From: a candidate division WWE3 bacterium
Lineage (GTDB): Bacteria; Patescibacteriota; WWE3; UBA101185; UBA10185
DNA length: 40,154 nucleotides
Assembly (NCBI GenBank): GCA_012798115.1
Contig: JAAZNV010000007.1
Span: forward strand, 89,586-129,739
Direction: 5' to 3'
The position numbers were made by a program, and so were the translations under genes. Shown here one piece after another: positions 1 to 8,458 of this stretch. Each line of letters opens with the position of its first letter. The first letter of the stretch is position 1. The notes beneath the pieces were generated by a model. It was not told the DNA's origin, did no database searches, and saw only the letters and a list, made by a program, of their open reading frames with translations.

Positions 1-1
1 C

Positions 2-1174
2 TTATTTTTTATTCTCTTTTCTATTTACTTCTTTTTATCCTATGAAAAACGTTCAAAAGCAAAAGATTTTGTGCTGTTTAATTTAGGGGGTCTTTTAGCA
101 TTTTTTTCCAAGCAAAACGGAATAATCATTCAAGTAGCATCTATCCCATACTTTTTACTTAAAAAGAAATACAAGGAAGCTTTAATGCAATCTTTCTTTA
201 TTCTTTCTGTGTTTAGTTGCTATTATTTTTTATTTCCAAGAACAGATGAGATGAAAGATAAGGATTTTCTTTTTGAGAATATATTAAATGTTCAATATTC
301 TTATTCCTTGGTTTATGGAATATTAGTTGTTGTATCTTCCTTTGTACTTCCTGTTCTCTTTAATTTTGTGTTAAGTGCTTATTTAAGCAAGAAAAAAGAT
401 ATTAAGTTAATTTTGATACTAATAGCTTCTTCTGTTCTTTGCTTCATTTTCTTAAATAAGTGGTTTATTCCTGGAAAAATATCATGGGAAGAATACCCTT
501 ATTTTGAAAATACGTTTGAAAGAACAGGGTTTTTTCCAAGATCAATTTCTGGTACTAAGTACCAATTCAGATGGAATTATGATTTATATAAGTACTGGGA
601 TGCAGTTTCTAAAATACTTTTAAGTTTGACCATTCCTTGTTTGTTCCTATATAAAAAGAAGATTATAAATATTTATTCAATATCTATAGTAGGATATGCC
701 ATTTTAATGATTTTTGTTAAAACGTTTTTTGATAGGTACCTTTTGCCTCTTATTCCTTTGTTTATTCTTTTCTTTTTATATATCAACCCTCAACTGTTCT
801 TTGCTGCTAGTTTGTCTAGCAAGGTTTTTAAGATGTTTTCTTTTACTACTACACTAACTAGCGTTCTTTTTGTTTTATTTACTGCATTTCTTTCAATGCA
901 AATGTCTATAGATTTTGTATTAACTAACAATTATGTATGGGAAAGGAGTGAAAACTTAGTAAATAGCGGAACCTCTCCAAGTAGCATTAAGGCAACAATG
1001 GCTTGGGAAAAACTTCATGGTTTATCTAGCAAGCCCAAGTATTTGTTTTCTTTTGATGATTATGTTAAAAATCCAGGATTAAGGAACTCATATTCTCTGA
1101 TAGAAAAAAAGGAAATTGATTATCCTGCAAATATATTTATAGATTCTGCAATTTACTTGTATCAAGAAAAGTAG
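2..1174 (+). CDS. Polytopic membrane protein, probably a GT39/PMT-like glycosyltransferase C-terminal part (5' truncated by window edge)
   Basis: Frame is open to the left edge without a stop; many hydrophobic segments; next to a window edge, so the GTG at 71 is probably not the true start. Confidence 0.6.
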   Translation, partial: LFFILFSIYFFLSYEKRSKAKDFVLFNLGGLLAFFSKQNGIIIQVASIPYFLLKKKYKEALMQSFFILSVFSCYYFLFPRTDEMKDKDFLFENILNVQYSYSLVYGILVVVSSFVLPVLFNFVLSAYLSKKKDIKLILILIASSVLCFIFLNKWFIPGKISWEEYPYFENTFERTGFFPRSISGTKYQFRWNYDLYKYWDAVSKILLSLTIPCLFLYKKKIINIYSISIVGYAILMIFVKTFFDRYLLPLIPLFILFFLYINPQLFFAASLSSKVFKMFSFTTTLTSVLFVLFTAFLSMQMSIDFVLTNNYVWERSENLVNSGTSPSSIKATMAWEKLHGLSSKPKYLFSFDDYVKNPGLRNSYSLIEKKEIDYPANIFIDSAIYLYQEK

Positions 1175-1220
1175 TTTTGCATATGTGGCGGGGGTATTAT
1201 GTACGTTGTTGCGAACCTTT

Positions 1221-1814
1221 TTATTCTAGGCCAAAGTCTTTCTTACGCTGACTAACATCCATTTTATTTAATTCTTCACTGTATAATGCTAGTACATCAA
1301 TTAGAGTTGCATAACTTTGTCCTATGATTTCGTCTCTCGATTTCCCTGGAAAGTCATAACCTATGATCTTAAGATTATTGTATGAGAACTCTTTGTATAA
1401 GTCTTTATCTTTTACAAAGTCCATAAATGCTTTGGAAATAGTACCTATATCAGCTTGAAGAAGGAAGTGCATAGAAATCCAAATAACTTTGCTTTTTCTA
1501 ATCAAGTCGCAGTAAACAATTATTTCATCATTTTTACTTAGATTTTCTCTGGCAAACTCAAGATTTTGGTTCGTAGTTATAGATTTTTCTTCTAATATAT
1601 AATTTGTGAATCCAGGTTGTATACTAAGCAAATAGTCTTTTGCTGTGGAAGCCTCTGATTTGTCATGAACTCTTGGATTTGTAAAGCCCCCACATAGTAT
1701 AACTTTCTCGATATTCTTATCTTTTATCTCTGTCGCTAAGAAATCAAAGTAGCCTTTGTAATCTGATCTTTCAGGAGAAAATAAACCATAAAGTAGTATA
1801 ACTGCCGTTTTCAT
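1221..1814 (-). CDS. DUF218/YdcF-like protein
   Basis: Pattern VILCGG...SEA...YLLS.QPG...ILEEKSITTNQNLEFAR typical of the DUF218 family. Confidence 0.65.
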   Translation of the reverse strand: MKTAVILLYGLFSPERSDYKGYFDFLATEIKDKNIEKVILCGGFTNPRVHDKSEASTAKDYLLSIQPGFTNYILEEKSITTNQNLEFARENLSKNDEIIVYCDLIRKSKVIWISMHFLLQADIGTISKAFMDFVKDKDLYKEFSYNNLKIIGYDFPGKSRDEIIGQSYATLIDVLALYSEELNKMDVSQRKKDFGLE

Positions 1815-1886
1815 AAGACTATTATACCTAAAATAATTAGAAGTCTAAATTTCTTGGAGAGCAATAAAAAGAACGACCGTCCCAAT

Positions 1887-1972
1887 TGGTGCCCGAGGCG
1901 GGAGTCGAACCCGCATGTCCATAAGGACACAACATTTTAAGTGTTGCGTGTATGCCATTCCACCACTCGGGC
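1887..1972 (-). tRNA. tRNA-Leu (UAA), CCA encoded
   Basis: Reverse complement gcccgag...ctcgggcACCA; anticodon stem CAACA/TGTTG around loop CTTAAAA; class II variable arm TGTCC-ttat-GGACA; T-loop GGTTCGACTCC. Confidence 0.95.
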
Positions 1973-2452
1973 TTATTGTTTATTTCTTCCTATATTTCTA
2001 CCCCTATGATTAGGTTTCAGACTATGACAATTTGGACACAAGACTCTTAAGTTTTCAATTCTATTATCTCTATGGTCCCCGTTTATATGATCTAGTTCTA
2101 ATGGAAGTCTACCATCAGAAGACATTTTCTTCCAACCACACTCCTCACAATACATAGGTTTCAAGCCTGCAGAAAATAAGCGCTTCTTAAGTTTAAACGA
2201 TTGATAATCACTTCCTTTAGTTAGTATATCTTCTAGAGGAATTCTTGGGATTACTTCCAATTTTCTGCCTTTACTCCAAAGCTTTCCTGTAAAGTGAGAT
2301 TTATCTATATTGTAGGTTTTTATATACTTTTCAATTTGCTTGTAATTTCCACCTGCCGGTTTAAGCCCAAGGGTTTTGATTACACAACGAATGCTCTTAC
2401 ATTTTTTAACTGCATGCTTTAGTTTTTCTACATCCCAGGACTTTCTAGACAT
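1973..2452 (-). CDS. HNH endonuclease
   Basis: CEECGW...LELDHINGDHRDNRIENLRVLCPNCHS...HRGRNIGR is a canonical zinc-binding HNH motif. Confidence 0.9.
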   Translation of the reverse strand: MSRKSWDVEKLKHAVKKCKSIRCVIKTLGLKPAGGNYKQIEKYIKTYNIDKSHFTGKLWSKGRKLEVIPRIPLEDILTKGSDYQSFKLKKRLFSAGLKPMYCEECGWKKMSSDGRLPLELDHINGDHRDNRIENLRVLCPNCHSLKPNHRGRNIGRNKQ

Positions 2453-2466
2453 AGAAACTTCATTTA

Positions 2467-2542
2467 TGGCGCACCTGGAGGGAATTGAACCCCCGACCTT
2501 TTCCTTAGAAGGGAACTGCTCTATCCGCTGAGCTACAGGTGC
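2467..2542 (-). tRNA. tRNA-Arg (UCU), CCA encoded
   Basis: Acceptor gcacctg/caggtgc, anticodon loop CTTCTAA, T-arm GGGGGTTCAATTCCCTC, encoded GCCA. Confidence 0.95.
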
Positions 2543-2724
2543 AAATATTCTCTATTGTATCTAATTTTATATAATTTTCCATCTTTTGTTTAAGAATTAC
2601 ACTTATATTTATTGTTTACCTTTTGCTATCAATTTTATAATCTACACTACCTATGGCAGAAGAACTTTTATGAAAAATATAATGACTCACTATTTGCTTT
2701 GATTTCTTATACCTTATAGTTTGA

Positions 2725-2753
2725 CAAGATTAAAATATTGTGTTATAGTGCTC
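2725..2753 (+). promoter_or_regulatory. Sigma-70-type promoter driving the orphan ncRNA
   Basis: TTGACA-17 nt (AGATTAAAATATTGTGT)-TATAGT just upstream of the structured intergenic transcript. Confidence 0.75.
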
Positions 2754-3012
2754 CTACTTAGTCTCCAACCAGCCTAAAAAAGGCTAATCCAAAGGTGAAG
2801 AGATAAGTAGGGGTAGTTTAGTCTTGTCGCCCCGAATCTTAAAGGAGAAAGCCATGAACTGGCCTTAAGCCTTTATAATAATAAAAAATAAAAGACTAAA
2901 AAAACCGGATCAAAAAGACCTGTTTCTACTGTAAGTTAAACTTACGCAGGTCAAAAATGTCGAAAGTTATTAAACCCGAGATAAAAGTAGATTATTTCGG
3001 GTTGTTTTTTTT
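2753..3012 (+). ncRNA. Candidate stand-alone structured ncRNA, about 260 nt
   Basis: Own promoter; nested complementary segments (CCTACTT/AAGTAGG, AGCCT/AGGCT, TTTAGTCTT/AAGACTAAA, GTAAGTT/AACTTAC within GACCTG/CAGGTC); ends at an intrinsic terminator; no significant ORF and no co-directional gene downstream. Confidence 0.6.
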
Positions 3013-3013
3013 G
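2973..3013 (+). terminator. Intrinsic terminator of the orphan ncRNA
   Basis: AACCCGA...TCGGGTT followed by gTTTTTTTT on the + strand; no T-run on the minus side. Confidence 0.75.
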
Positions 3014-3023
3014 TTACACTTTC

Positions 3024-4271
3024 CTACTTTCTAGACCTTAAAATCTTTCCTATTTCTTGCTGAGGCATTTTGATTTTTCTTGGAACGATTGCCAATGCAA
3101 ACACTGCAGATGCAAATAAAATAATTCCTGTTGATATAAAAGACCAGCCATATCCCCATTCTTTAACAATAAACCCTAGAAGAACTGGACCTATTGTATA
3201 AGCTAAGTTTCCAGAGAACTGTCCAATACTAACAAGGTCGTGTCCTGTTTCATCTAACCTTGTTACGTAATCTTCAAATACAGCAAATAGCAGTATGTTA
3301 GCTATGTCTATAAAAACAGAAGTTAATAAAACTAAACCTAAGATAACAAAAATATTATTTGAAACTCCAATTAGAGTTAAAGTAACTCCAGCTAAAATGC
3401 CTGCAATAAAAGAAGTTCTCTTCTTTCCTAATGGTTTAAATATGTATGGAATAATCCATCCTACAAACATAGTAGGAAGACAATATAAAACTAGGAACAA
3501 ATTCCCCCACTTACTTTGTTGTCTTAATTGCTCTGCATATAAGACACCTGTTGTCCAAAAAGCTACATCAAGAAGAGTAGTAGTAAATCCATAAATTACG
3601 AGAACCCATACTCTTTTTGTTAATACTTTTAAGATATTTAGTTCTTTCCAGAAGCTTCTAGGTTTTTCTCCGTTTGTTGCTTCTTTGGCATGTTGTCTTC
3701 CATACAACCCAATGAAGAAAAAGAACAATAATATGGAAGCTGTAGTTAGTATTAAAGAAGCATAAAGAGGAAGTTCAGTGTTTTTAGTAAGTAAAAAAAC
3801 AGTAACAGCAGGACCTAGCATATAAGAAGCTGATTGAAATATGGTCATGATAGCCCAAGCTTCTGTATTTTTTTGAACAGGTAAAAACTTATGAACAAAA
3901 TCAAATTTAGAATAACTTCTAAGTTCATAATAAACAGACCATACAACCATGGCAAATACAAATGGTGCTAAATCTCTTGGTAAGTATAGAAAAATCAAAG
4001 GAAATGCTATTGCAAATATCAACATCCAGATCATGAAGAATACATAATTCTTTTTATTGAAAAATTGAGCAACTATGAAATCAAAAAACATTCCAAAAAG
4101 AGAAGAAGTAGATAAAACTAGTCCAACAAGAAGAGTGTCGTGTAATTTTTCTTCAACTATAACGGGAGCCATGTAAGACATAATTCCATCGTGAAGAGAA
4201 ACAAGAAAAATGATAAAAGAAAATATAAAAAGTGGAATATACGCTTTAAACCTTGGAGCAGGTACTTTCAT
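3024..4271 (-). CDS. MFS transporter
   Basis: About 12 hydrophobic helices with MFS organisation. Confidence 0.75.
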   Translation of the reverse strand: MKVPAPRFKAYIPLFIFSFIIFLVSLHDGIMSYMAPVIVEEKLHDTLLVGLVLSTSSLFGMFFDFIVAQFFNKKNYVFFMIWMLIFAIAFPLIFLYLPRDLAPFVFAMVVWSVYYELRSYSKFDFVHKFLPVQKNTEAWAIMTIFQSASYMLGPAVTVFLLTKNTELPLYASLILTTASILLFFFFIGLYGRQHAKEATNGEKPRSFWKELNILKVLTKRVWVLVIYGFTTTLLDVAFWTTGVLYAEQLRQQSKWGNLFLVLYCLPTMFVGWIIPYIFKPLGKKRTSFIAGILAGVTLTLIGVSNNIFVILGLVLLTSVFIDIANILLFAVFEDYVTRLDETGHDLVSIGQFSGNLAYTIGPVLLGFIVKEWGYGWSFISTGIILFASAVFALAIVPRKIKMPQQEIGKILRSRK

Positions 4272-4360
4272 GGAATAATGATATCAGTTTCGGAAGGGAT
4301 AAAAAAGATTAGTTATTAAATCTTTTGATTTGTTTTGCTTAGTTTTATATACACAAGAAT

Positions 4361-4400
4361 CCCTAGCATAACATTTATCTTATTATGCTAGGGACTGTGT
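4361..4400. terminator. Hairpin/intrinsic terminator
   Basis: TCCCTAGCATAA...TTATGCTAGGGA, 12-bp perfect stem between two genes. Confidence 0.6.
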
Positions 4401-4409
4401 TTTTAATTC

Positions 4410-5258
4410 TCACAAAGATTTATACGCCTTTTCAAGAGCCTTAGCCTTGACTCCACTGTCTGAAGCTTCCAAATAAATCCTTGCGTACTCTTCGGAGGAA
4501 TTTTCCATACTTAAGAATTTCTCGAGAATTTTGTTTCTCATTTCGTCCCAAACTGGAATTTTCTCATCATAAATATCCATGTATTCCCGGAGAGATTTTG
4601 TATTATCCACAAAGTTTAATGTTACATCAATGATTTCATCGTGGAGCTCCCTTTCAGCTAGACATCTGGCGTAAAGTTCTATTCCTTTTTGGAAGGAATC
4701 AACTGTGTTTAAAGCTTTATTAAGAACCTTGTACTTGAGTTCATGCATACCCAGAGTTTTGTCGCAGATATCCATATACTCTTCAAAGGAATCTGCCATA
4801 ATAAAAGCTTTTTCTAGAACTTTAACCATAATTTCACTGCAGGGTAAAGTTTCTTCATTGCAAACTTTTATGTATTCATGGAGCAAGCTTTTGTCGTTCA
4901 TAAAACTAAGTGTTTTATTAATGACCTTATTGTAAAGATCTTCTCCATACTCATATGGGTCCTCAACATGGATTTTTATGCATTCCTGGAATGATTTAGC
5001 CCTACTTAAAGTTTTCTTAAGAGCTTCAACTGCAACAGCACTCATATATGGAGCTTCTAACCAGATCTCCATACATTCCTGGAATGATTTAGCCTTCCTA
5101 AGAAGGCTTTGTATTTTCTTAAGAGCTTTTTTTTCGAGTTCACTTTCTTCTGTTCTTTCAAAGAAAATTAGTGTGCACTCTCTGACAGAATTTGTTTTGC
5201 GAAGCAAATAAGTAAGAACCTCCACACTCATTTCATACTTTGTAATTTCACTTCCCAT
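4410..5258 (-). CDS. Alpha-helical solenoid protein of about 35-38-aa repeats
   Basis: Tandem units such as AKSFQECMEIWLEAPYMSAVAVEALKKTLSR / AKSFQECIKIHVEDP... / ADSFEEYMDICDKTLG... Confidence 0.7.
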   Translation of the reverse strand: MGSEITKYEMSVEVLTYLLRKTNSVRECTLIFFERTEESELEKKALKKIQSLLRKAKSFQECMEIWLEAPYMSAVAVEALKKTLSRAKSFQECIKIHVEDPYEYGEDLYNKVINKTLSFMNDKSLLHEYIKVCNEETLPCSEIMVKVLEKAFIMADSFEEYMDICDKTLGMHELKYKVLNKALNTVDSFQKGIELYARCLAERELHDEIIDVTLNFVDNTKSLREYMDIYDEKIPVWDEMRNKILEKFLSMENSSEEYARIYLEASDSGVKAKALEKAYKSL

Positions 5259-5373
5259 CTTTATCTCCTTTTCTTGTCTATATTATAGGTTGGATTGTAG
5301 CATACTTAGTTGTGAGGTACAAACCTTGTAATTTATCTGTTGGTTTGTTTAGGAAGTGGAGCTTTAGTGTATC

Positions 5374-5450
5374 TGGAGCGACGGACCGGATTTGAACCGG
5401 CGACCTTCTCCTTGGAAGGGAGACGTTCTAGCCAACTGAACTACCGTCGC
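5374..5450 (-). tRNA. tRNA-Gly (UCC), CCA encoded
   Basis: Acceptor gcgacgg/ccgtcgc, anticodon loop CTTCCAA, U73 (typical of bacterial tRNA-Gly), encoded CCA. Confidence 0.95.
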
Positions 5451-5471
5451 ATGTTTAGAACAATCCTAGCA

Positions 5472-5735
5472 TTAATCTAAATCAGAATCGAATTCTTCTT
5501 CAAAATTAGATTTAGATGTATCCTCTATTCCAAAATCATCAAGTCCATTTTCAAGTTCTGAAACATAATCAATGTCATTAAACTTAGATTTAACTTCTTT
5601 TTTCATCCCCAATGCTACTTTTACATCTTCTGGTAAATCTTCTTCTAACTCTTCTACTTCTTCATGCCCTTGGTTTTTCTTAATAACTTTTTCTTTCTTT
5701 ATTTTATTTTCTTTCTTCTTGTTTTCTTTTTTCAT
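5472..5735 (-). CDS. Small charged low-complexity protein
   Basis: Open ORF with Lys-rich N-terminus and acidic C-terminus. Confidence 0.5.
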   Translation of the reverse strand: MKKENKKKENKIKKEKVIKKNQGHEEVEELEEDLPEDVKVALGMKKEVKSKFNDIDYVSELENGLDDFGIEDTSKSNFEEEFDSDLD

Positions 5736-5798
5736 AATTATTTAATTTAAATTAATCAAACATTTTTAAATAATACATAAGTGTAATACAATACTTTT

Positions 5799-6755
5799 AT
5801 GATAGATTCAAGTACCATTTTTGATGTGATAGTTTTAGGTAGCGGACCTGCTGGTTCAACAGCAGCTCTTTATACGTCAAGGGCATTCTTAAAAACACTT
5901 GTAGTAGCAGGAAATCCTGCTGGCGGCCAATTAACTACAACCACAAAAGTTGAAAACTTTCCTGGGTTTCCTGATGGAATATCAGGATCGGAACTAATTG
6001 CTAACATTAGAACTCAAATAGAAAAGCATGGGGCCTTTTTTATGGAAGAAAATGCAGTTAAGGTTTCTGGATCATTTAAAGATATGTTTAAAGTGGAAAC
6101 AGATTCAGGAAATGTTTATAAAGGAAGAATGCTAATTATTGCAACAGGCGCTTCTGCAAGATGGTTAGGTCTTGAAAGTGAACAAAGACTAATTGGAAAA
6201 GGAGTATCTGCTTGTGCAACATGCGATGGATTTTTCTTTAAGGATAAAGTAATTGCAGTGGTTGGCGGTGGAGATGCAGCTATGGAAGAATCCACATATC
6301 TTTCTAAATTTGCATCAAAAATCTATATTCTTGTTAGAGGAGATAAAGGAAAGCTTAGAGCAAGTAAGTTTATGCAGAAAAAAGCGTTTGAAAACCCAAA
6401 AATAGAATTTTTATTTAACACAGAAGTTAAGGAGGTGTTAGGAAGAGATTTTGTAGAAGGAGTTAAAGTAATAAATAACAAGAATGAGGAAGAAAAAATA
6501 ATTAGTGATGTAAAAGGACTTTTTGTTGCAATTGGCCACACCCCAAACACCAAGTTCTTAGATGGTTTTGTGGAACTTGATGAAAAAGGGTATATTAAAT
6601 CACATGAAGACAACAAAACATCTGTAGAAGGTGTTTACGTTGCAGGAGATGTGCATGATTTTAGGTACAAACAAGCAATTACTGCTTCAGGGTTTGGTTG
6701 TGCAGCAGCAATTGAAGCTGTAAGGTTTTTATCTGATAATAAACCAGTTAGTTAA
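5799..6755 (+). CDS. trxB: Thioredoxin reductase
   Basis: GSGPAGSTAALYTSRA, CATCDGFFF redox motif, GGGDAAMEE, YVAGDV. Confidence 0.95.
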   Translation: MIDSSTIFDVIVLGSGPAGSTAALYTSRAFLKTLVVAGNPAGGQLTTTTKVENFPGFPDGISGSELIANIRTQIEKHGAFFMEENAVKVSGSFKDMFKVETDSGNVYKGRMLIIATGASARWLGLESEQRLIGKGVSACATCDGFFFKDKVIAVVGGGDAAMEESTYLSKFASKIYILVRGDKGKLRASKFMQKKAFENPKIEFLFNTEVKEVLGRDFVEGVKVINNKNEEEKIISDVKGLFVAIGHTPNTKFLDGFVELDEKGYIKSHEDNKTSVEGVYVAGDVHDFRYKQAITASGFGCAAAIEAVRFLSDNKPVS

Positions 6756-7254
6756 ATCCTGGTAGCTTTGGTTGCTCTGTCTCTTCAAGCCTTTTCCCTT
6801 CGTCAATGTCTGGTTGTGTTACTATGGCATGAGGGTTGGTTATGTAATAATACTCGAGTTTTAAATTTTCTTCGTCCAAAAATGGGTAGCCTACTCTTAT
6901 AAAATACTTAGGTTCATCACCAAACACTTTGTTCATTGTTTTATTTACTTTTTCTTTAGGTTCTCCCTTTTGTAATAATTGCTCTTCTACCCATTCCTTT
7001 GTTGCCATGTGAAAATGTCTTTGCTGATTATTTATTTCTTCCTTCCAAATTAGTTTTGATGTTTCAACAACGTCTTTTACTTCTGCAAAAGCAGGAGCAT
7101 CCTCTACTGGTACTATTATTTCTTCTGTGGGGACTCCTTCTACTGTTTTTTTGACTCTATTAGAAATAATTTGACTGATTTTAAACTTTAAATCTGCTAC
7201 TTTTCTTCTTTCCTCCTCTCCTTCCGATGATGTTTCTAAAGTATTTATCCTCAT
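6748..7254 (-). CDS. Hypothetical protein
   Basis: Open ORF, convergent 8-nt overlap with trxB; ATG-start, no recognised domain. Confidence 0.6.
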   Translation of the reverse strand: MRINTLETSSEGEEERRKVADLKFKISQIISNRVKKTVEGVPTEEIIVPVEDAPAFAEVKDVVETSKLIWKEEINNQQRHFHMATKEWVEEQLLQKGEPKEKVNKTMNKVFGDEPKYFIRVGYPFLDEENLKLEYYYITNPHAIVTQPDIDEGKRLEETEQPKLPGFN

Positions 7255-7321
7255 GCCTATATTATACTTTATTATGTGATGGTGTGGCTTACTAGTTGTA
7301 TCTTATGTAAAATAAGTACAT

Positions 7322-8458
7322 ATGAAAAGTTTAATGAAAGATGTAAAAAAACTAGACTTTCTTTTTAAAGTAGGGTTAGTGCTTTGTGTCTTTCTCTCAT
7401 CTTCTTATCTTAAGTATAGGGTTTTAGATGAGGCTGGTGGTGATTTTTCTACGTATAAAAAAGCAGTAAGGGACTTTATTGCAGGGAAAAACATTTATAA
7501 AGACACTGTTGAATCTTATGAACCTGGATCTAACGAAGAGCATGGTTATGCTTATTTTCCGACCATGCTTTATATCTATACTCCTTTATATAAGTTAAGT
7601 CTTGCAACACACTACCCTCTTCAAAGAGTATGGAAAGCATCTGTTTTTATAGCTGATATTGGTGTGGGATTAATGATATTGAAGATTTTATGGAAGAAAA
7701 ATTATTGGGCATCTTTAGCTGGAGTGGCTTTTTGGTGGTTGAATCCCTTTTTAATAATTAGAAAATCAGGAGTTTATACTGAACCATTTGGAGTGTTTTT
7801 TATACTTCTTGCTCTTTATTATCTTGAAAAAGATGATGTGAAGTCAGGAATATTTTATGCTATTTCCTTTTCTTTTAAATCTTTTCCCATAATTCTCTTA
7901 CCACTGTTTTTAATAAAATCTAAAAATAAGCTTAAGTTTTTGCTTGGTGCAGCAGCTTTTGCGTTAATTATAAGCATTCCTTTCATGAGAAGCGTACAAG
8001 ATTTTATTTGGTATTTGCAAGGAGCTTTCTTTGTACATGGTGCTAGAGAACCACAAGGAAGGCCACTTCTTTTCTTTATAACTTACTATACATCAGTTCC
8101 CTTGTTTTCTCTTGCTATAGCTAATATTTATAGATATGCTTGCATAATACTTGGTTGGATCTCCACGTCTTATTTAATCCTTAAAAAGAAAATACAAGAC
8201 AAATATATTTTAAGTATGATTTCTTTTATTATTTTTTACCTGTTTACTCCAGTACTAACAAGAACGTATATGCTTTGGTTCATACCAATCTACACGATTG
8301 GAATGTTTAACGTGTTTGAGAGGAAAAAAGAAGGGTTTGCTGGGAAAAACAAGATATATTTCTTCCTTTCTTTAATTGCTTTTTATGTATTTTATGCATG
8401 GTATTTATCGTTATGGTCAAAGGGTTTAAGAATAAAAGGTAATGTAGTTTCTTTATGA
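7322..8458 (+). CDS. Polytopic membrane glycosyltransferase (GT87/DUF2029-like)
   Basis: Multi-TM, DFSTYKKAVRDFIAGKNIY near N-terminus typical of GT87-like enzymes. Confidence 0.65.
   Translation: MKSLMKDVKKLDFLFKVGLVLCVFLSSSYLKYRVLDEAGGDFSTYKKAVRDFIAGKNIYKDTVESYEPGSNEEHGYAYFPTMLYIYTPLYKLSLATHYPLQRVWKASVFIADIGVGLMILKILWKKNYWASLAGVAFWWLNPFLIIRKSGVYTEPFGVFFILLALYYLEKDDVKSGIFYAISFSFKSFPIILLPLFLIKSKNKLKFLLGAAAFALIISIPFMRSVQDFIWYLQGAFFVHGAREPQGRPLLFFITYYTSVPLFSLAIANIYRYACIILGWISTSYLILKKKIQDKYILSMISFIIFYLFTPVLTRTYMLWFIPIYTIGMFNVFERKKEGFAGKNKIYFFLSLIAFYVFYAWYLSLWSKGLRIKGNVVSL

Noticed and set aside
2753-3012. tmRNA, RNase P RNA, SRP RNA or 6S RNA
   Set aside because: Missing TTCGACGG/tag ORF, GAGGAAAGTCC, GGAAG-type SRP apical loop, or the extended central-bubble layout; left as unknown ncRNA
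3295-3594. Plus-strand 99-aa ORF inside the MFS gene
   Set aside because: Antisense spurious ORF
4705-5211. Plus-strand ORFs of 76 and 77 aa inside the repeat protein
   Set aside because: Antisense shadow ORFs of a repetitive gene; no RBS or protein-like composition
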